Assembly (NCBI GenBank): GCA_022835595.1
Contig: BQUP01000006.1
Location: 1,067,307-1,131,306 of the forward strand
From: Cystobasidium ongulense
Lineage: Eukaryota; Basidiomycota; Cystobasidiomycetes; Cystobasidiales; Cystobasidiaceae
Length of the DNA: 64,000 nucleotides
Direction of reading: 5' to 3'
Part shown: one piece after another, positions 1 through 11,341 of the stretch
Layout of the letters: each line of letters starts with the position of its first letter
Position numbering within the stretch: position 1 is the stretch's first letter
Program-made: the position numbers and the translations under genes
The notes under the pieces: model-generated
What the model saw: only the letters and a program-made list of their open reading frames with translations
Databases searched by the model: none
Told to the model about the DNA's origin: nothing

Positions 1-1040
1 TACATTCCCTGGCGTGCCGTCACTATGGTCGTAGACGTCCAGGATATGAAACATACAATTGCGCATTGACTTGTGTTCTCCTCAAGACCGAACCAGAACG
101 ATATCTCGAGAAATGCTTGGCTAGCCCTTATCCAGCAGCACAGGCCGAGGCACTGGCATACGTTTCGAGCCAAGTTCTGCTCGCACACAAGCATCACTTA
201 TCTCTGCTCTTACAGATAGCAAGTGCTTCAGAAACGACCATAGCAAATAGAGTCGCGGCCGTAGAAATACTTGCGACGCGCAGCGATGCCGAATACAGCG
301 ACGAGGATCTCCGTGCCCTCATTAAACAGTACAGATCCAACAACGTGCCAGCTATCCGCCAAGCACTGCTTCCGCTGCTTGCAACGGCTATCGAGAAATC
401 CGAAGGCGACGCGACTTGTACTTCTTTCATCCGTCAGGAGATCAGCAGGTCAGCAGGCGACGAGTCAAGCGCGTCCAGAGAATCCGCTTGCAGGGCTATG
501 TCAAGCTCGCGAAGCTGGCTGGAAGAGCAGCCATTTCAGTACGGGCGCCAGCTACTGCAGTTCTTGCAAGATGACGATGTCGATGTCCGGATACTAGCGG
601 GTCATGTCACCTCCCAAAACTTTGCACAAGGGCAGTCGCTTTGCACGAGCCGTGCCATCGAGCTCACCTGGACTCTGTGCTTAGCAGCCGCAACGAAGGA
701 CCACGTACGACGGCTTCGTGAAGAGCTCATCTCGCAATTGATGCATACGACAGAACATGTAGAGGCGGGCTCTCAATTATTGTTCGCTGTCGAGCGACCC
801 AACATGCACATTGACATCACAACGAATCTATCGTCATATCGTCAACTCCTGGCGCAGTACAGACAGTATGAGCAGGTCGTAGACGAAGGCTTAGTGGCCC
901 AAGTAGCATCGTGCCGCGTGCGACTGGAGAACGTTAGCAAAGGCAAGAGCAACGTGTCATACTCCTCCGCCGATCAGCACGAGGTCAAGACTGCGTACAC
1001 TTTCGTTCAAGCTTTGCTTCTAGCCCAGACAAGTAGTTAG
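1..1040 (+). CDS. THADA/Trm732-like HEAT-repeat protein, C-terminal part
   Basis: The frame is open from the window edge to a TAG at 1038-1040, about 345 codons, so the 5' part lies outside. The protein is alpha-helical and HEAT-like, with Leu/Ala-rich helices and a segment reading LLQFLQDDDVDVRILAGHV, which resembles the C-terminal repeats of THADA/Trm732. In that family the protein partners a methyltransferase for tRNA 2'-O-methylation at position 32. The family call rests on the look of the repeats only. Other HEAT/ARM proteins remain possible. Its 3' end faces that of the NUP84 gene, 115 bp away. Confidence 0.45.
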   Translation, partial: HSLACRHYGRRRPGYETYNCALTCVLLKTEPERYLEKCLASPYPAAQAEALAYVSSQVLLAHKHHLSLLLQIASASETTIANRVAAVEILATRSDAEYSDEDLRALIKQYRSNNVPAIRQALLPLLATAIEKSEGDATCTSFIRQEISRSAGDESSASRESACRAMSSSRSWLEEQPFQYGRQLLQFLQDDDVDVRILAGHVTSQNFAQGQSLCTSRAIELTWTLCLAAATKDHVRRLREELISQLMHTTEHVEAGSQLLFAVERPNMHIDITTNLSSYRQLLAQYRQYEQVVDEGLVAQVASCRVRLENVSKGKSNVSYSSADQHEVKTAYTFVQALLLAQTSS

Positions 1041-1155
1041 GAACACAGAGTATAATTCGTGTACCTTGATCCTCCCTTGCTTGTTGTGTTTACTGTTGTT
1101 GTACACTTATCAAGATCGCTCATGCAACAACGCATCGTCAAAACGTAATCAGACA

Positions 1156-4081
1156 CTATGATTGTACATGAGCTCCTTCTTGCTTCAAGCGAAGTAAATT
1201 CGCATCTTTGACCATCGATAGATATGTTGGCAGGCGGTTCTCTTGCACAGCGGACGCGGCTCCGTTATCTAGAAATTCGAGGTAGATTTTGTATCTTTCG
1301 TCTGCGACTATTGTCGAAAGCTCGAGAGCCTTCTGTATGTTGCTGAAAATTCGAAGTATGGAAGAGGGTAAGCGTCGTTCGGTCTGGCAGACAAGTCATA
1401 GCAACCTACCTCGGTACGAACTCTTCGCCGGACAGGACTAAAGCTGTATGCAGTCGAAAAACGAGCTCCGGCAAGTACGCGCAACGAATGCGCTTGACTT
1501 CCAATCGACGACGTTCGGCTGAGCACATAGAGAAGTCATCAGTCGGCGAGTGATTGTTCTTAGGGCTGTCTCTAGTTACCATTTAAGAAGAGTATGTCAT
1601 CGGTATCCTCGTTCGAGTCAATAACGAGCCATTCGCTTGTAAGTAGTTCGACAAATACATTCCATAGCTCATCAGTGAGCTTTTGCAGCCCTTGCGCGAA
1701 TCTCATTTGCTCGCTCTTGGGTACTTGATCAGGCAATGGGCGTCGGCTCCACACTTGCGTGAATTGGAGGTGTAGGCGCAGCGCATCAAAGAAAGAGGTG
1801 TGGTCGAGATATTCGTCGATCTGTGAAGAGCTGACTCCCAGCGCTTCTTGCCCGGAGCCTGAACCTGCAAGCAATGCTTGTGGCACTTGAGCGAGAACAC
1901 GGCCTGCAAGAGACGGCGATCCCGCGCCTGTTTGAGAGATGTCAGCCAATGATAATAGTAGGCTGCGGTGCTCCTGACTCACAGAGGAAGTATCGGATTA
2001 AAGCGTTTGCATGCACAAGCGCTTCGGGGTAAGTTGAAACATCGAAGGTAAGCCATTCAACGCTGCGGATGAGGTCGACTTCTTTTTCACTAGCTTGATT
2101 GGAGGCAACCAGAGCATCCAGACCAAAGCTCGCTTTGGCGGCGCTGAAATCAGGCAATTCAGTGGAAATGCCTTCTACAGTCACTTCCGTCACACGCCTT
2201 GCTATCGAATCCATGTCGAGGCCATTGCTCGCAGCAGCCTGTAATGCATCATGCCGGCGAATGCGATCACTATGCTCATCGGAGGGTCCTTCTAGATTGC
2301 TGGATGTGAATTGTTGATGTAAATAGCGAGAGTATACATCCACTGCGTGCCCGACTTCTAGAGCTGCGCAGTAGAAGGCGATTAGCGAAGGTGGCTTGTC
2401 GTGAGCTTGAAGAACATCGATGTAGCCTTCGATAATGGAAGAGGAGGCATCTTCCGGCAAGGGAGGGAGAGCTTCGGCGGAGCTTGGAGCAATGAGACGG
2501 TAGAACAGGATGAGATGAGAGAAGAAACGCAAGAGCTGTGCGAGTTGACTGGAAGTGTGCGAGAAAAGGATGGAAGGAATTATATCAGCTCCATGCCCGG
2601 GGTATCAAGCCTTCATATTTATCAACCAGTCTGCTTACGGTTCGTCCAGGTCGTTATTAGATTGCTCCAGCTTTGAGGCGAAGGAATCCAGAAGATCAGA
2701 GACACGGTTCAAAATGACCCAGCTTTGAGCAACGCGAAAAGGAGACCTCGCTTCATTATGCAATTTCTGTTCGGCCAACAAGCCATTAAAGATTGTTTGC
2801 AATGTCTGAGGTATTGCCTTTTTGGCTAGCTGCTTTTCGGCGTCACTAAGTTCTTGTGCTTCCTGTTGACCAGTTGCGCTTGACTGGAAGTAATTGTCTT
2901 CCGCCTTTTCGAGAATCGCATCTATCTGTACTTCTATCAAAGCATTGATGCGCGTCCACAGGTGATCTTCCCAAGATTTTGCAACAGCTAGCACCGATTC
3001 TTCGTCCCCGGAAATAGCTCCATACAGTGCCTTCTCGTAGAGTTCGAGATGACCTGATTTAGCTATTGCTCTGCAGCTCTTCTTCCACAATTTGCGACGT
3101 AGATTGCCTTGTATCAGCGAGTCCTCCACTTCATGCGTACTTTGCATGTCCATAATGTCTTCACCCGGGTTCCCATTTCGCTCCTCACGGTCAAGACGTG
3201 CCGCATTAGACAATATGGCGTCCTCGAACAGCTTGCCTCCAGAAAGACTGGCAGCTCTCCATGAAGAATCGCTTTGTCTAGCCATGTCCATCGCTTGATC
3301 GAGCTCTCCAACGCGCACGTACTCGAACAAACTACGCAATAGCGCACGCTCGTAATTCGCATCTTCACTATCTATTGCTCTTCTTTTTCCTTGCGATATT
3401 GTCCTGTTCGGCGCATCTGGGTCTAGTTCGCGAACAAGCTTGTCGTTATTCAAAGAATCAGGATTTGTACGGAGTGCCTGCTTGAGCTGATTCTTGGTAT
3501 ACGGCAAGTATCCTCTTCTCACTTCTGCAGGTTGTAAAGAGGAGTATGCTGTCGTATGAAGCCAGTCGCGCACGACGGAGAGCTCGGAGAGTGAACCATC
3601 CTGGGCGATTGCTTGCTGGATGACGCTCAAGGGCGGGGTGTACTTGAATGCGCGTCCAGATGTAGATGTGGATGGTTTATTTGAAGGGACAAATTGTGTC
3701 CGATGGAGGTAAAGAGCTTGCAAGAGTAACCATGTATTCGCTTCCTGTATGTAGCTTGCTTGATCCTCTGGACTTGTCGCTTCATCGTCGGCGAGGTCTT
3801 CCAGGCTGTAAGAGCGGGTACAGGCATTCCAAGCAAAGCAATCAGACCTCGAGCTGGACCGCAGATTACACCTGGTCTGTGACTCACTATCTGCTGACCG
3901 AATTCGCCCATTGCAGTGCAACACCAGCTTCGCTATCGAGGTAATCGACCTCGCTGTCTTTTGCGTGCCGACTTGCCAGCGAGGCTTGCTGCAGCGGCGT
4001 GAAGAACGCCGTGAACAGGTCACGACTGCCTTCGCTATCTCGCTCTACTTCTCCATTCATCTCTCCTGCTGTTGCGGGCAA
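1156..4081 (-). CDS. NUP84: Nuclear pore protein Nup84/Nup107
   Basis: Scaffold nucleoporin of the Y-shaped Nup84/Nup107-160 complex. I assembled six exons: 4081-3888, 3805-2639, 2548-1983, 1927-1580, 1518-1410 and 1342-1156, giving 856 aa with all phases consistent. Diagnostic stretches are LWKKSCRAIAKSGHLELYEK followed by the YGAISGDEESVLAVAKSWED region (about residues 300-350), a later segment LPEDASSSIIEGYIDVLQ, and a C-terminal RIRCAYLPELVFRLHTAL helix pair typical of the family. Length is close to yeast and animal homologues. Introns are 55-90 nt with GT-AG ends. The start at 4081 is the first in-frame ATG of exon 1. The 547-bp gap upstream should hold its promoter. Confidence 0.9.
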
Positions 4082-4628
4082 CAGTCTTGCGCAGTGGTAA
4101 GAACAGAGTTGAACAAGTTGTTGACGAACATGCCGGCTCTTCTTTCTCTCGATATCAGTGAAATACAGGCACTGAACACAAAAATCTCCACCTCATTGTT
4201 CACGAAGAGCAGCTGTGAAGACGCAAGGGATGCCTATTCTGGGGAAGCTCCAGGCTCAGGCCGTTGTGTTGTAAGTTGTACGTGCTTTCGAGCTAGAGCT
4301 ACAAGCAATTTAAGCAGAATCAACAACAAAGCACGAATGCTGAGAATAAGAGAACAATTATGCTATCCGGGAGTTATTGGAGATGTCTTGTTAATCGCAA
4401 TGCAGAGGGTCGTATCATTCGTGAGCGTATCGAATTGCTATTTTCATGAGGCCGTAGGGTTAATTAGTACAAATAATCTGAAGGGCGTGTTGTCGAGGAG
4501 GCGCGCATTAGGCCATGTCATGTAAATTTGCACTTTTTCACAGCGCGTTCGTGAGTCGTGTCCGGGTTCTCATTGTTGATTGGTGTGTGGTGTATTTTCG
4601 TCCAGAGGTGAAGGGATAGAGGGAGTGA
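4082..4628. other. Intergenic, NUP84 upstream region
   Basis: Gap between the NUP84 start and the 3' end of the next minus-strand gene. An open frame on the plus strand (3911-4525) crosses NUP84 exon 1 and has no recognisable protein features. I see no RNA gene or repeat here. Confidence 0.5.
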
Positions 4629-7600
4629 CTACCAAACCGATACTCTCCCCTCATCGAATATATCTCTGGACCTGCCGCCATCGGTACTTCCACTCGAGGT
4701 GGCCGTGATCTCACTGTCATTACTTCCGTCTCTCCTTGCCCAACTGGCTATTCGAGACTGAGGCAAGCCATCGATGCTATCCAATCCTCGACTTGAAAGC
4801 AAGATATCGAAAGCGTTCTTTGGTCCATTTGGGTTGGAAATAGAAGATGCTGTCCTGTCCGAGGGTGAAGACCGGTGGAAGACAAGCTCTTGTGCAGTTT
4901 GCGCATTGCCAGTGTACGAAGCCAATCCGGCTCGAACAGGTGTGCCCATGTCCAGTATCCGAGCGCGAGTTTGAGTTCGAGGTTCAGTTGTTGAAGGGTG
5001 AGAATCAGCCGAGCTGGATGTTGCGTACGAAAGCTTTGGCGTTCTATGCATTTCAGGCGATAGTAGCTGATCTTCGGCCACATCCCTCGTCGGCTCGGAA
5101 CTGTACTCCGCACCATGATGTTCATCTTCGTCAACTGCATTTTCAAATTCTCTAGACTGGGTCATCAAGCGAAGCATCTTATCTTTGTCTTCGCGAGCGA
5201 CACTTTTGCGGATAGGCGTGTGTGCACCAGATTTGGAAGCAGGCACTGCAATGGGCGCTTGGCCCGTGGCGGCACCGAGTACTCTTGCAAATTTAGCTTG
5301 CGAAGCGTTCAACACCGAGCTCTCAGCTGCTCCCAAGCCCGAGATCTGCATCGCAGCATGATCAAGCTGCGGCACGGTAGGCATAGATTGAGTATGTCGA
5401 TGATGTTGCGAAGGGAGTAGAACGGGAAAAGGGCGGATGTTCGTGAGAGCATTCGGGGGAGAAAGTGAAGGACCCGGTGTATCGGGCCTTGAAGCGCTCA
5501 AGAGAGACGATTGTGAGATAGCTCTTGATCGAATAGGTGGGGATTCAGCTTGAGTAATGCTAGGATCCGATGAAGCTCGATGGAATCTAGACGGTGAGCC
5601 AAGTATGCCTAGTTGGGTTACAGATGTATCGTTTACGTTGACCGCTTTCTTGGAGAAGTCTAATCCCCCAGATTTCTCTTCAGCCTCGCTATGAGCATTG
5701 ACCTGACATTCGGCGACTGACGTTGGTTTGGTAGGAGTGGCCGTATTCAAAGCAGAGGTGGGAAGTAGTGTTGCGGTAGCAACACCGTGGGGGTACACAG
5801 GAGGCAGACCAAATATATCTGCAGCTGACATTCTCCTCTTTGATGCTACGGGTTTTCCTCTTAAGCTAGCCAACCAACTCTCTCTTCTGGTCTGAAGCTC
5901 TTGTTCATCCGCCTCGGGTATCTTCGTCAGATTCCTTGAAGGCGAAGGTGATGCCTGTCGAACTAGCGATTTGAGACCTCCACTGAATGAAGAAGCTTGA
6001 CGACCTGCGGTTGGGGCTGAAGTTGACAAGTTTACCACGCTTGCGCTAAACACTGAAGATTGTGAAGCGCTCGAGCGAGCTGCTAGTCCGCCATCGTCTG
6101 ATCTAGAATTTCGATAGAGCCTCGGTCTGCTTTCAACGCTGAAGCTCGCTTCAGTTTGACGTTGGGCTACAGCACGATCAGGACTGAGGAAGTCACTTTT
6201 CGTAGGTATGGCGAGGTATTCTTCATCGACATCTGAAACTACCGTTTGATGATCAGCGAAGAAAGCGTCTCCACGCAGGGCAATCTTTCCAAGTGGACTC
6301 TTGAATAGAACAGGTGAATGTGCTTTCGGCCCGTGCAGACCCTTCCCATTCCCACTCGTGTCCCAAGCAGGTGAAGGTGATGAGGGTGACAATGCCAGTG
6401 GCGAAGACGTTGCTGCGGGGTACGCACCATGTACCTTGAAAGACCACTGTACTTCATCGATTGTTGAAGAAGCGGTTGAAAGCGGACTACTACCAGATGG
6501 GGACTGCGTATTGTAGATTTGGTTGCTTGAACGACTCTTCCAAGGCCATTCTTTGCCTTTCATTCCAGTTTTCGGCGAAGGTGTCGGAGCGATGTCGCTG
6601 TCTGTCCTCTTCGGCTCAGGTGTAAGTTTCGACCCAAGTGTGGGCTTACCGTCCATCCCAAACTCGGAAGGTGATAGGACCGCTCCATTCTGACGAGCGG
6701 TTTCGAATGCTTGACTGTTGCCAAGGCTAGCCACTTTACGACCGAGATTCACAAAGCTAGCAGAAAGAGATCGCCTCGGAACACCAGAACCAGGTCTGCT
6801 CCTTCCATTCCGCCCTCGTACTGCCGAGTCTGGAGTGGCGGGCGATGCAATGTCGTCCGGCTCAAGTGCAGTTGTAGACAATTGAGAAAATGGAGAAGTT
6901 CGCAATGGTATATTAGGACTTGGCGTTCTTTTCGATCCCCCGAAAGCCAATTCGCCCAATGGAGCAATACCATGCAGATGACTTGTGGGGCTCAAAGATG
7001 TAGGTTCTTGGAATGCAAGCTTGATGGCATTGACATGCGAAGTAGGGTGCGAATCGGGAATACCAGCAGATGGTGAATTTGAGGGTGCATTTCCTTGTCT
7101 CCCTACTAGCCGCGGCGACAACAAGCTCGCAAGACTAGAATTACTGTTGCGTCTTTGCCAGGGCCACCCTGGAGAGAAGGGTTTACTGTCCCTATGCTCA
7201 TCACTACTTGCCCTCCTGGACTGGATTTGGAGTACATCCGCTCCACCTTGGACTCCAAAAGGAGCAGGCGAGGGTGTCCTCAGTCTAGATGCCCGATGCC
7301 CGGTCGGCGGTGGAGTTGGCATATTTGGCACGAAGGCGTATTTGAAGTCGTGCTTTGCTAGTTGTGCTTCGATCTCATGCTCCGGTGTCATTGAAGTGAC
7401 TATGTCTCTTGCTGTGTTTCCTGCCACTCTGTCCTGAGATGTGACATTTAGAGGGACAGGGCCCCATGTTATATCAGGGTCTTTAGCTGTCAGTATGACC
7501 GGAGAGTCAGGGGCGATTATGTTGTCCGTAACTTTGACACCATTGCGCTCATGGTGGCCTGGAGTTTTGAGCAACATGTCGTCCATGAACGACATGCTCC

Positions 7601-8608
7601 TAAGAGGTTGCTGCGGTCTCTGGTGCCCTTTTCCTTTTCCTTTGACCGAGCTTTTGGTAGAGCCTAGTATCGCTTCGCCACTCTTCGTTCTTCTCCTGCT
7701 TACTGGCCTACTAGACATGACTGAACGAGAGTGCTGTGCTTGTGCTAGCTTGCTACTTGAGAACGGGAGGCCCTTACTACCCTCGCCTGGAGTTGCTCCT
7801 GAGTGACTTTCAGTAACAGTCTTGATAGGAGTTCCATTTTCCTTCGCCGCATCAGATTGTCGAGTAGACAAAGAAAGAAGAGGCCCAGAGGATGTCTTAG
7901 GTCTTTTATGAGCACTTTCACGGTGCTGCCTGTTCGCGTACTTGGCGGGTAGTCTAGAGGAAGTGTATGATAGTCTTCTGACTAGTGCGGCGAACGGCAT
8001 GCCCGCCGGAGCTTGGTGATGGCCAAGTCCCCGTGGTCTTGTTGGATAGTCGGGAGAGGTAGGACTGAAAGGAGGCGTATTCACAGAGAGGCCTTCCTTC
8101 GATAGCTCTGGGTGAGAGAGGAGAACATATTCACCATCGTTTGTGAATGGAGGATGGACATATCCTGCCCATTCGACAGACTGCCGACGTGATGATATGT
8201 ATGATCCGGGAGAAAAGCAGTCGAAGGCCTGTGGAGATATGGACGATGAATGTGCAAGACAGGCCGTACCCAGTTGAGACAGGCAGGCGGCGTTCGGTTT
8301 CAGAGACAATGAGGGTGCGAGTGTGGCAATCACGTGATTGTTGAGAGGGCGAGGTGTCAGTGTGAGCTGATGCAATACGTCGAGAGGATGGTCGTACGCA
8401 CCTCCATATCTTCCTGCAAGGGAGTGGCATCTTCCAAATGCTCTACAAAGATGCTTGTCGAGGGCAGCTTGACCATGGCTGCCGAGTCCGGCTCGAGGAC
8501 TGCCGGCGCTTGCGATCGCGTTGGTGATGCGTCGGTGAATGTGGACGACGGAGCAGGCAGAGGTGGAGGGTGATTGCTGAATGGATCATCGTCGCTGCTG
8601 TCCTGCAT
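4629..8608 (-). CDS. Large disordered Ser/Pro-rich protein, unknown function
   Basis: I do not recognise this gene. Two exons (8608-8402 and 8228-4629) join in phase 0 and give 1268 aa. The first exon ends ..QEDME and the second begins AFDCFSP, after a CCACAG acceptor that removes a 173-nt intron. The start MQDSSDDDPFSNH is chosen because it precedes the donor and sits in an acidic N-terminus. Most of the chain is low-complexity Ser, Thr, Pro and basic residues with many SP/TP sites, so it is probably disordered and phosphorylated. Ordered islands may be the early VEWAGYVHPPFTNDGEYVLL and a later KRRMSAADIFGLPPVYP. No membrane segment or catalytic motif is visible. Confidence 0.75.
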
Positions 8609-9297
8609 GTTGCTGCTGTGGGTTGCGTCGAGTAGAGAGAGAGCAAGCTGTGGCGGAGACCGACGAGGGCTGAGAACGACGAGCGAAACGAGGCGGCCTG
8701 GGCGGAGCGAACAATTGAGATTAGACTGGACGACGATAAGAATGAGTGTGAGCTTGAGATGATCGCGCGCTGCAGTCTGTTCTGGGCTGACCTGCGCCTG
8801 AGATGGTGATGGTGATGGTGGTCGTGACGATGATGGTGATGAAGGGCATGAAAAGCGACGACTGGTGGAAGAATGGAATGGGAACTGAAAAGCAAGCATG
8901 AAAGGTCGGAGTGAGAAGAGAGAGCAAGCAGCGGGTGGAGAATGGACAGCAGCAGAGGCCGCTATCGATGACGCTACATCTGACCACTCAGGAGCTTTTC
9001 GATTCTAAAAAGCTGCTTCCTTGCAAGTCCAGAACGATGGGCCAATGTCTTGACTCTGACGGCTTCCTTTAGCCTGCGCATGGCTTTTCGGCGAAGACGG
9101 GCTTAATTCATTCGGCAGCACTACTGTCTCGCTATGGAGCGCAGCTATCATTCGGTCCGCGCTTGCTTGGTGTCTGTCGGCCTGCTGCGTGCTGCTGGTT
9201 TAGTGCGTGTGAAAGAAAGAAAGAAGCCTGAAGCTTGAGGTCAGCAGAGTCGCGATACCGCTTAGTCTTGCACTAATCACACACGCCGACATCAACC
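8609..9297. promoter_or_regulatory. Divergent upstream region, Ser-rich gene and TAP42
   Basis: A 689-bp gap between two divergently transcribed genes, so it should carry both promoters. It includes a GATGGT-type microsatellite near 8800-8845. Overlapping open frames on both strands are low-complexity and unconvincing. No specific factor site is identified. Confidence 0.5.
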
Positions 9298-10600
9298 ATG
9301 GACGACACTGAACAGCATGAAGATACGACGCTTGCACAGCTGCTCAAGCGCACCCTCGCTCAGTCAGAGGCCTACCTGGCGAATCCACCTCCAGCGACCG
9401 CGTCTGCACCTAGCGATCAGCACAACCATGCATCTACAAGCAACGCTCCCCCGACCCTCCCTTCGCTGCTAGCCAACCTCTCGCTCTGTGCATCTCTAGT
9501 CTCTCATCTCGCCTTGCTGTCCTCCAACGAGACTCTTGCTGAGCTGTCAACCCCAACCCTGCCATGTCTGCTCGTGCCCTATTATACCGGCATGCTCGAC
9601 CTACAATCGCGCACAAAGGACTACAAGTCGCGCATCCAGGTGCTGCAGAGAGCACAAGCGCAGTTACAGATGTATATTGAGAGATGCGACGAGTATGAAG
9701 TAATACCCGAAGAGAGGAGGAGAGAGCTGTCCATCCTTGCGACTAAAGGCTTGCCCTCTGATCCCATGTCAAGGAGGGATGCAAAGATAAGGCAATACAA
9801 GGAAGAAAAGGCTTTGAAGGAGAAGATGGAGGTGAGCTGTCATCTCTTCCAAGTACTTTTCTCGCCTTTCCACTCGATGCTGATTGTACGAGTACTCGTA
9901 GAACATAGAGCAACGCAGACAAGCACGTGCAGGACGACCATCGACAAGCTCCGGAGAGCAAGAAGACGAAGAAGACGAGGAGATCCTGCGTGCTTTATAT
10001 CTAACGCAGCTATCATTATGCTACATGCGAGCATTCAACGAACTCAATAGTATGAAAGGCGAAATAGAACTGTTACAAACCATGCCCAACATGTCTGAAC
10101 TACCATCCCACCACTCCTCATCAGATCCAAGACAGCGTGCGAGAGAAGAAGAAGATTCGCAATGGAAACTAGATAAAGTTTCAGCGAGCTTGACAAGTCC
10201 TGCCACTCATTCCCAATTAGTCGATTCATCAGGGCGTATATTGCGTCCATTTACGATACTTCCCTCCAATTCATCAGTATCGACTGGTAGCAACAACAAT
10301 ATAGATACGCGATTAAGATTACAGAATGAAGTATATGGACCAGGATATAAACTACCTACGATGAGTATAGATGATTATCTAACTTTGGAAAATGAGAGGG
10401 GAAACATCTTGAAAGGTGGAGGACCAAAAAATACTGCCGAAGTAAATCAAGAAAGAGAAGATAAGAAAGCATACGAAGAAGAAGAAGATAATATGCAAGG
10501 TGAATTCAGAAGGGACGAAAAGAGATTAAAAGATTTGGAATCAGATGAATGGAAAGACAGTCATAAGAAAGGTGAAGGAAATAGAATCAACATGGGCTGA
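9298..10600 (+). CDS. TAP42: TAP42/alpha4-family regulator of PP2A-type phosphatases
   Basis: Binds PP2A, PP4 and PP6 catalytic subunits downstream of TOR. Two exons (9298-9831, 9902-10600) give 410 aa, against 366 in budding yeast. The intron is phase 0 and 70 nt. Family marks are SRRDAKIRQYKEEKALKEKM in the helical N-terminal domain, EDEEILRALYLTQLSLCYM directly after an acidic stretch, and the C-terminal P-x-MSIDDYLTLENERG element. The tail is Lys/Glu-rich and ends NRINMG. The ATG is in good context (ACCATGG) and no earlier in-frame ATG is seen. The neighbouring disordered gene is divergent and unrelated. Confidence 0.92.
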
Positions 10601-11341
10601 TCGCGTTCCGAATGAAGTGAATCAAACGACACCCCCTTCGTATAAGGGACGACGCCGCTAATGCCCAACGCTACTATTTTCCGAAACTGCTGCCGACTCT
10701 CTCTCGATCAGCATTTACTTGACCGGGACGTCCGGGTTTGCATGAAACGTGACCTGCTTGGTTGAGCATCCAGCATCAGCTGACAGCTAAGCCGATGCGT
10801 AGTATCGAGAGCTTCGGCCAGCGGAGAATTCACAATGCACAGACCCTCACATCCACGATGAATCCTTGTGGCGAATTTTGTCTTCGTGAGAGGCGCTTGA
10901 CCGTGACGAACAAGATTGCCATGTGGAAAGACCACTGCTGTCTGTTACAGCAACCTAGACGCTCATCGCCAACCGGCGGAAATGATTTGGCTGTGACACC
11001 CTCATTTACGGTAGGGTTTCCATATGTTGTCGTTCGATGGGGGAAAAGATTCCACGATGGGTCGAGCGCTGACACTGAAACTCTGGGGCACGTTGACCGC
11101 AAAATCTCGCGATCCTCAACGACCACACCTCTTTTAGCCTTCGCCGCCGGAGGAGGTCCGACCAACGTCCCCTCTGAACCAAACAAGAAGTCTCGGGGTA
11201 ACATCTTGCGGGAACTTGTTCGATCCTCTCGACGCCGTGAAGCAAGCGTATGCCAATTTCTCTATTCTCTTCTCCTTCCTCTCGCTGGTCTACCCTACTT
11301 CACCACCTCTTCCTCTGTCTAGCTGCCTCGACTCATCAAAT
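10601..11341. other. Intergenic before the 7TM array
   Basis: A 741-bp gap. Overlapping open frames on both strands (for example 10762-11322 plus) have no domain, no splice logic and no counterpart upstream of the other paralogues. It probably holds the TAP42 3' UTR and the promoter of the first 7TM gene. Confidence 0.5.

Noticed and set aside
3911-4525. 204-aa plus-strand open frame
   Set aside because: It is antisense to NUP84 exon 1 and an intron, with no recognisable protein features.
10762-11322. 186-aa plus-strand open frame before the 7TM array
   Set aside because: No domain, a competing frame on the other strand over the same bases, and no equivalent upstream of the other five paralogues.
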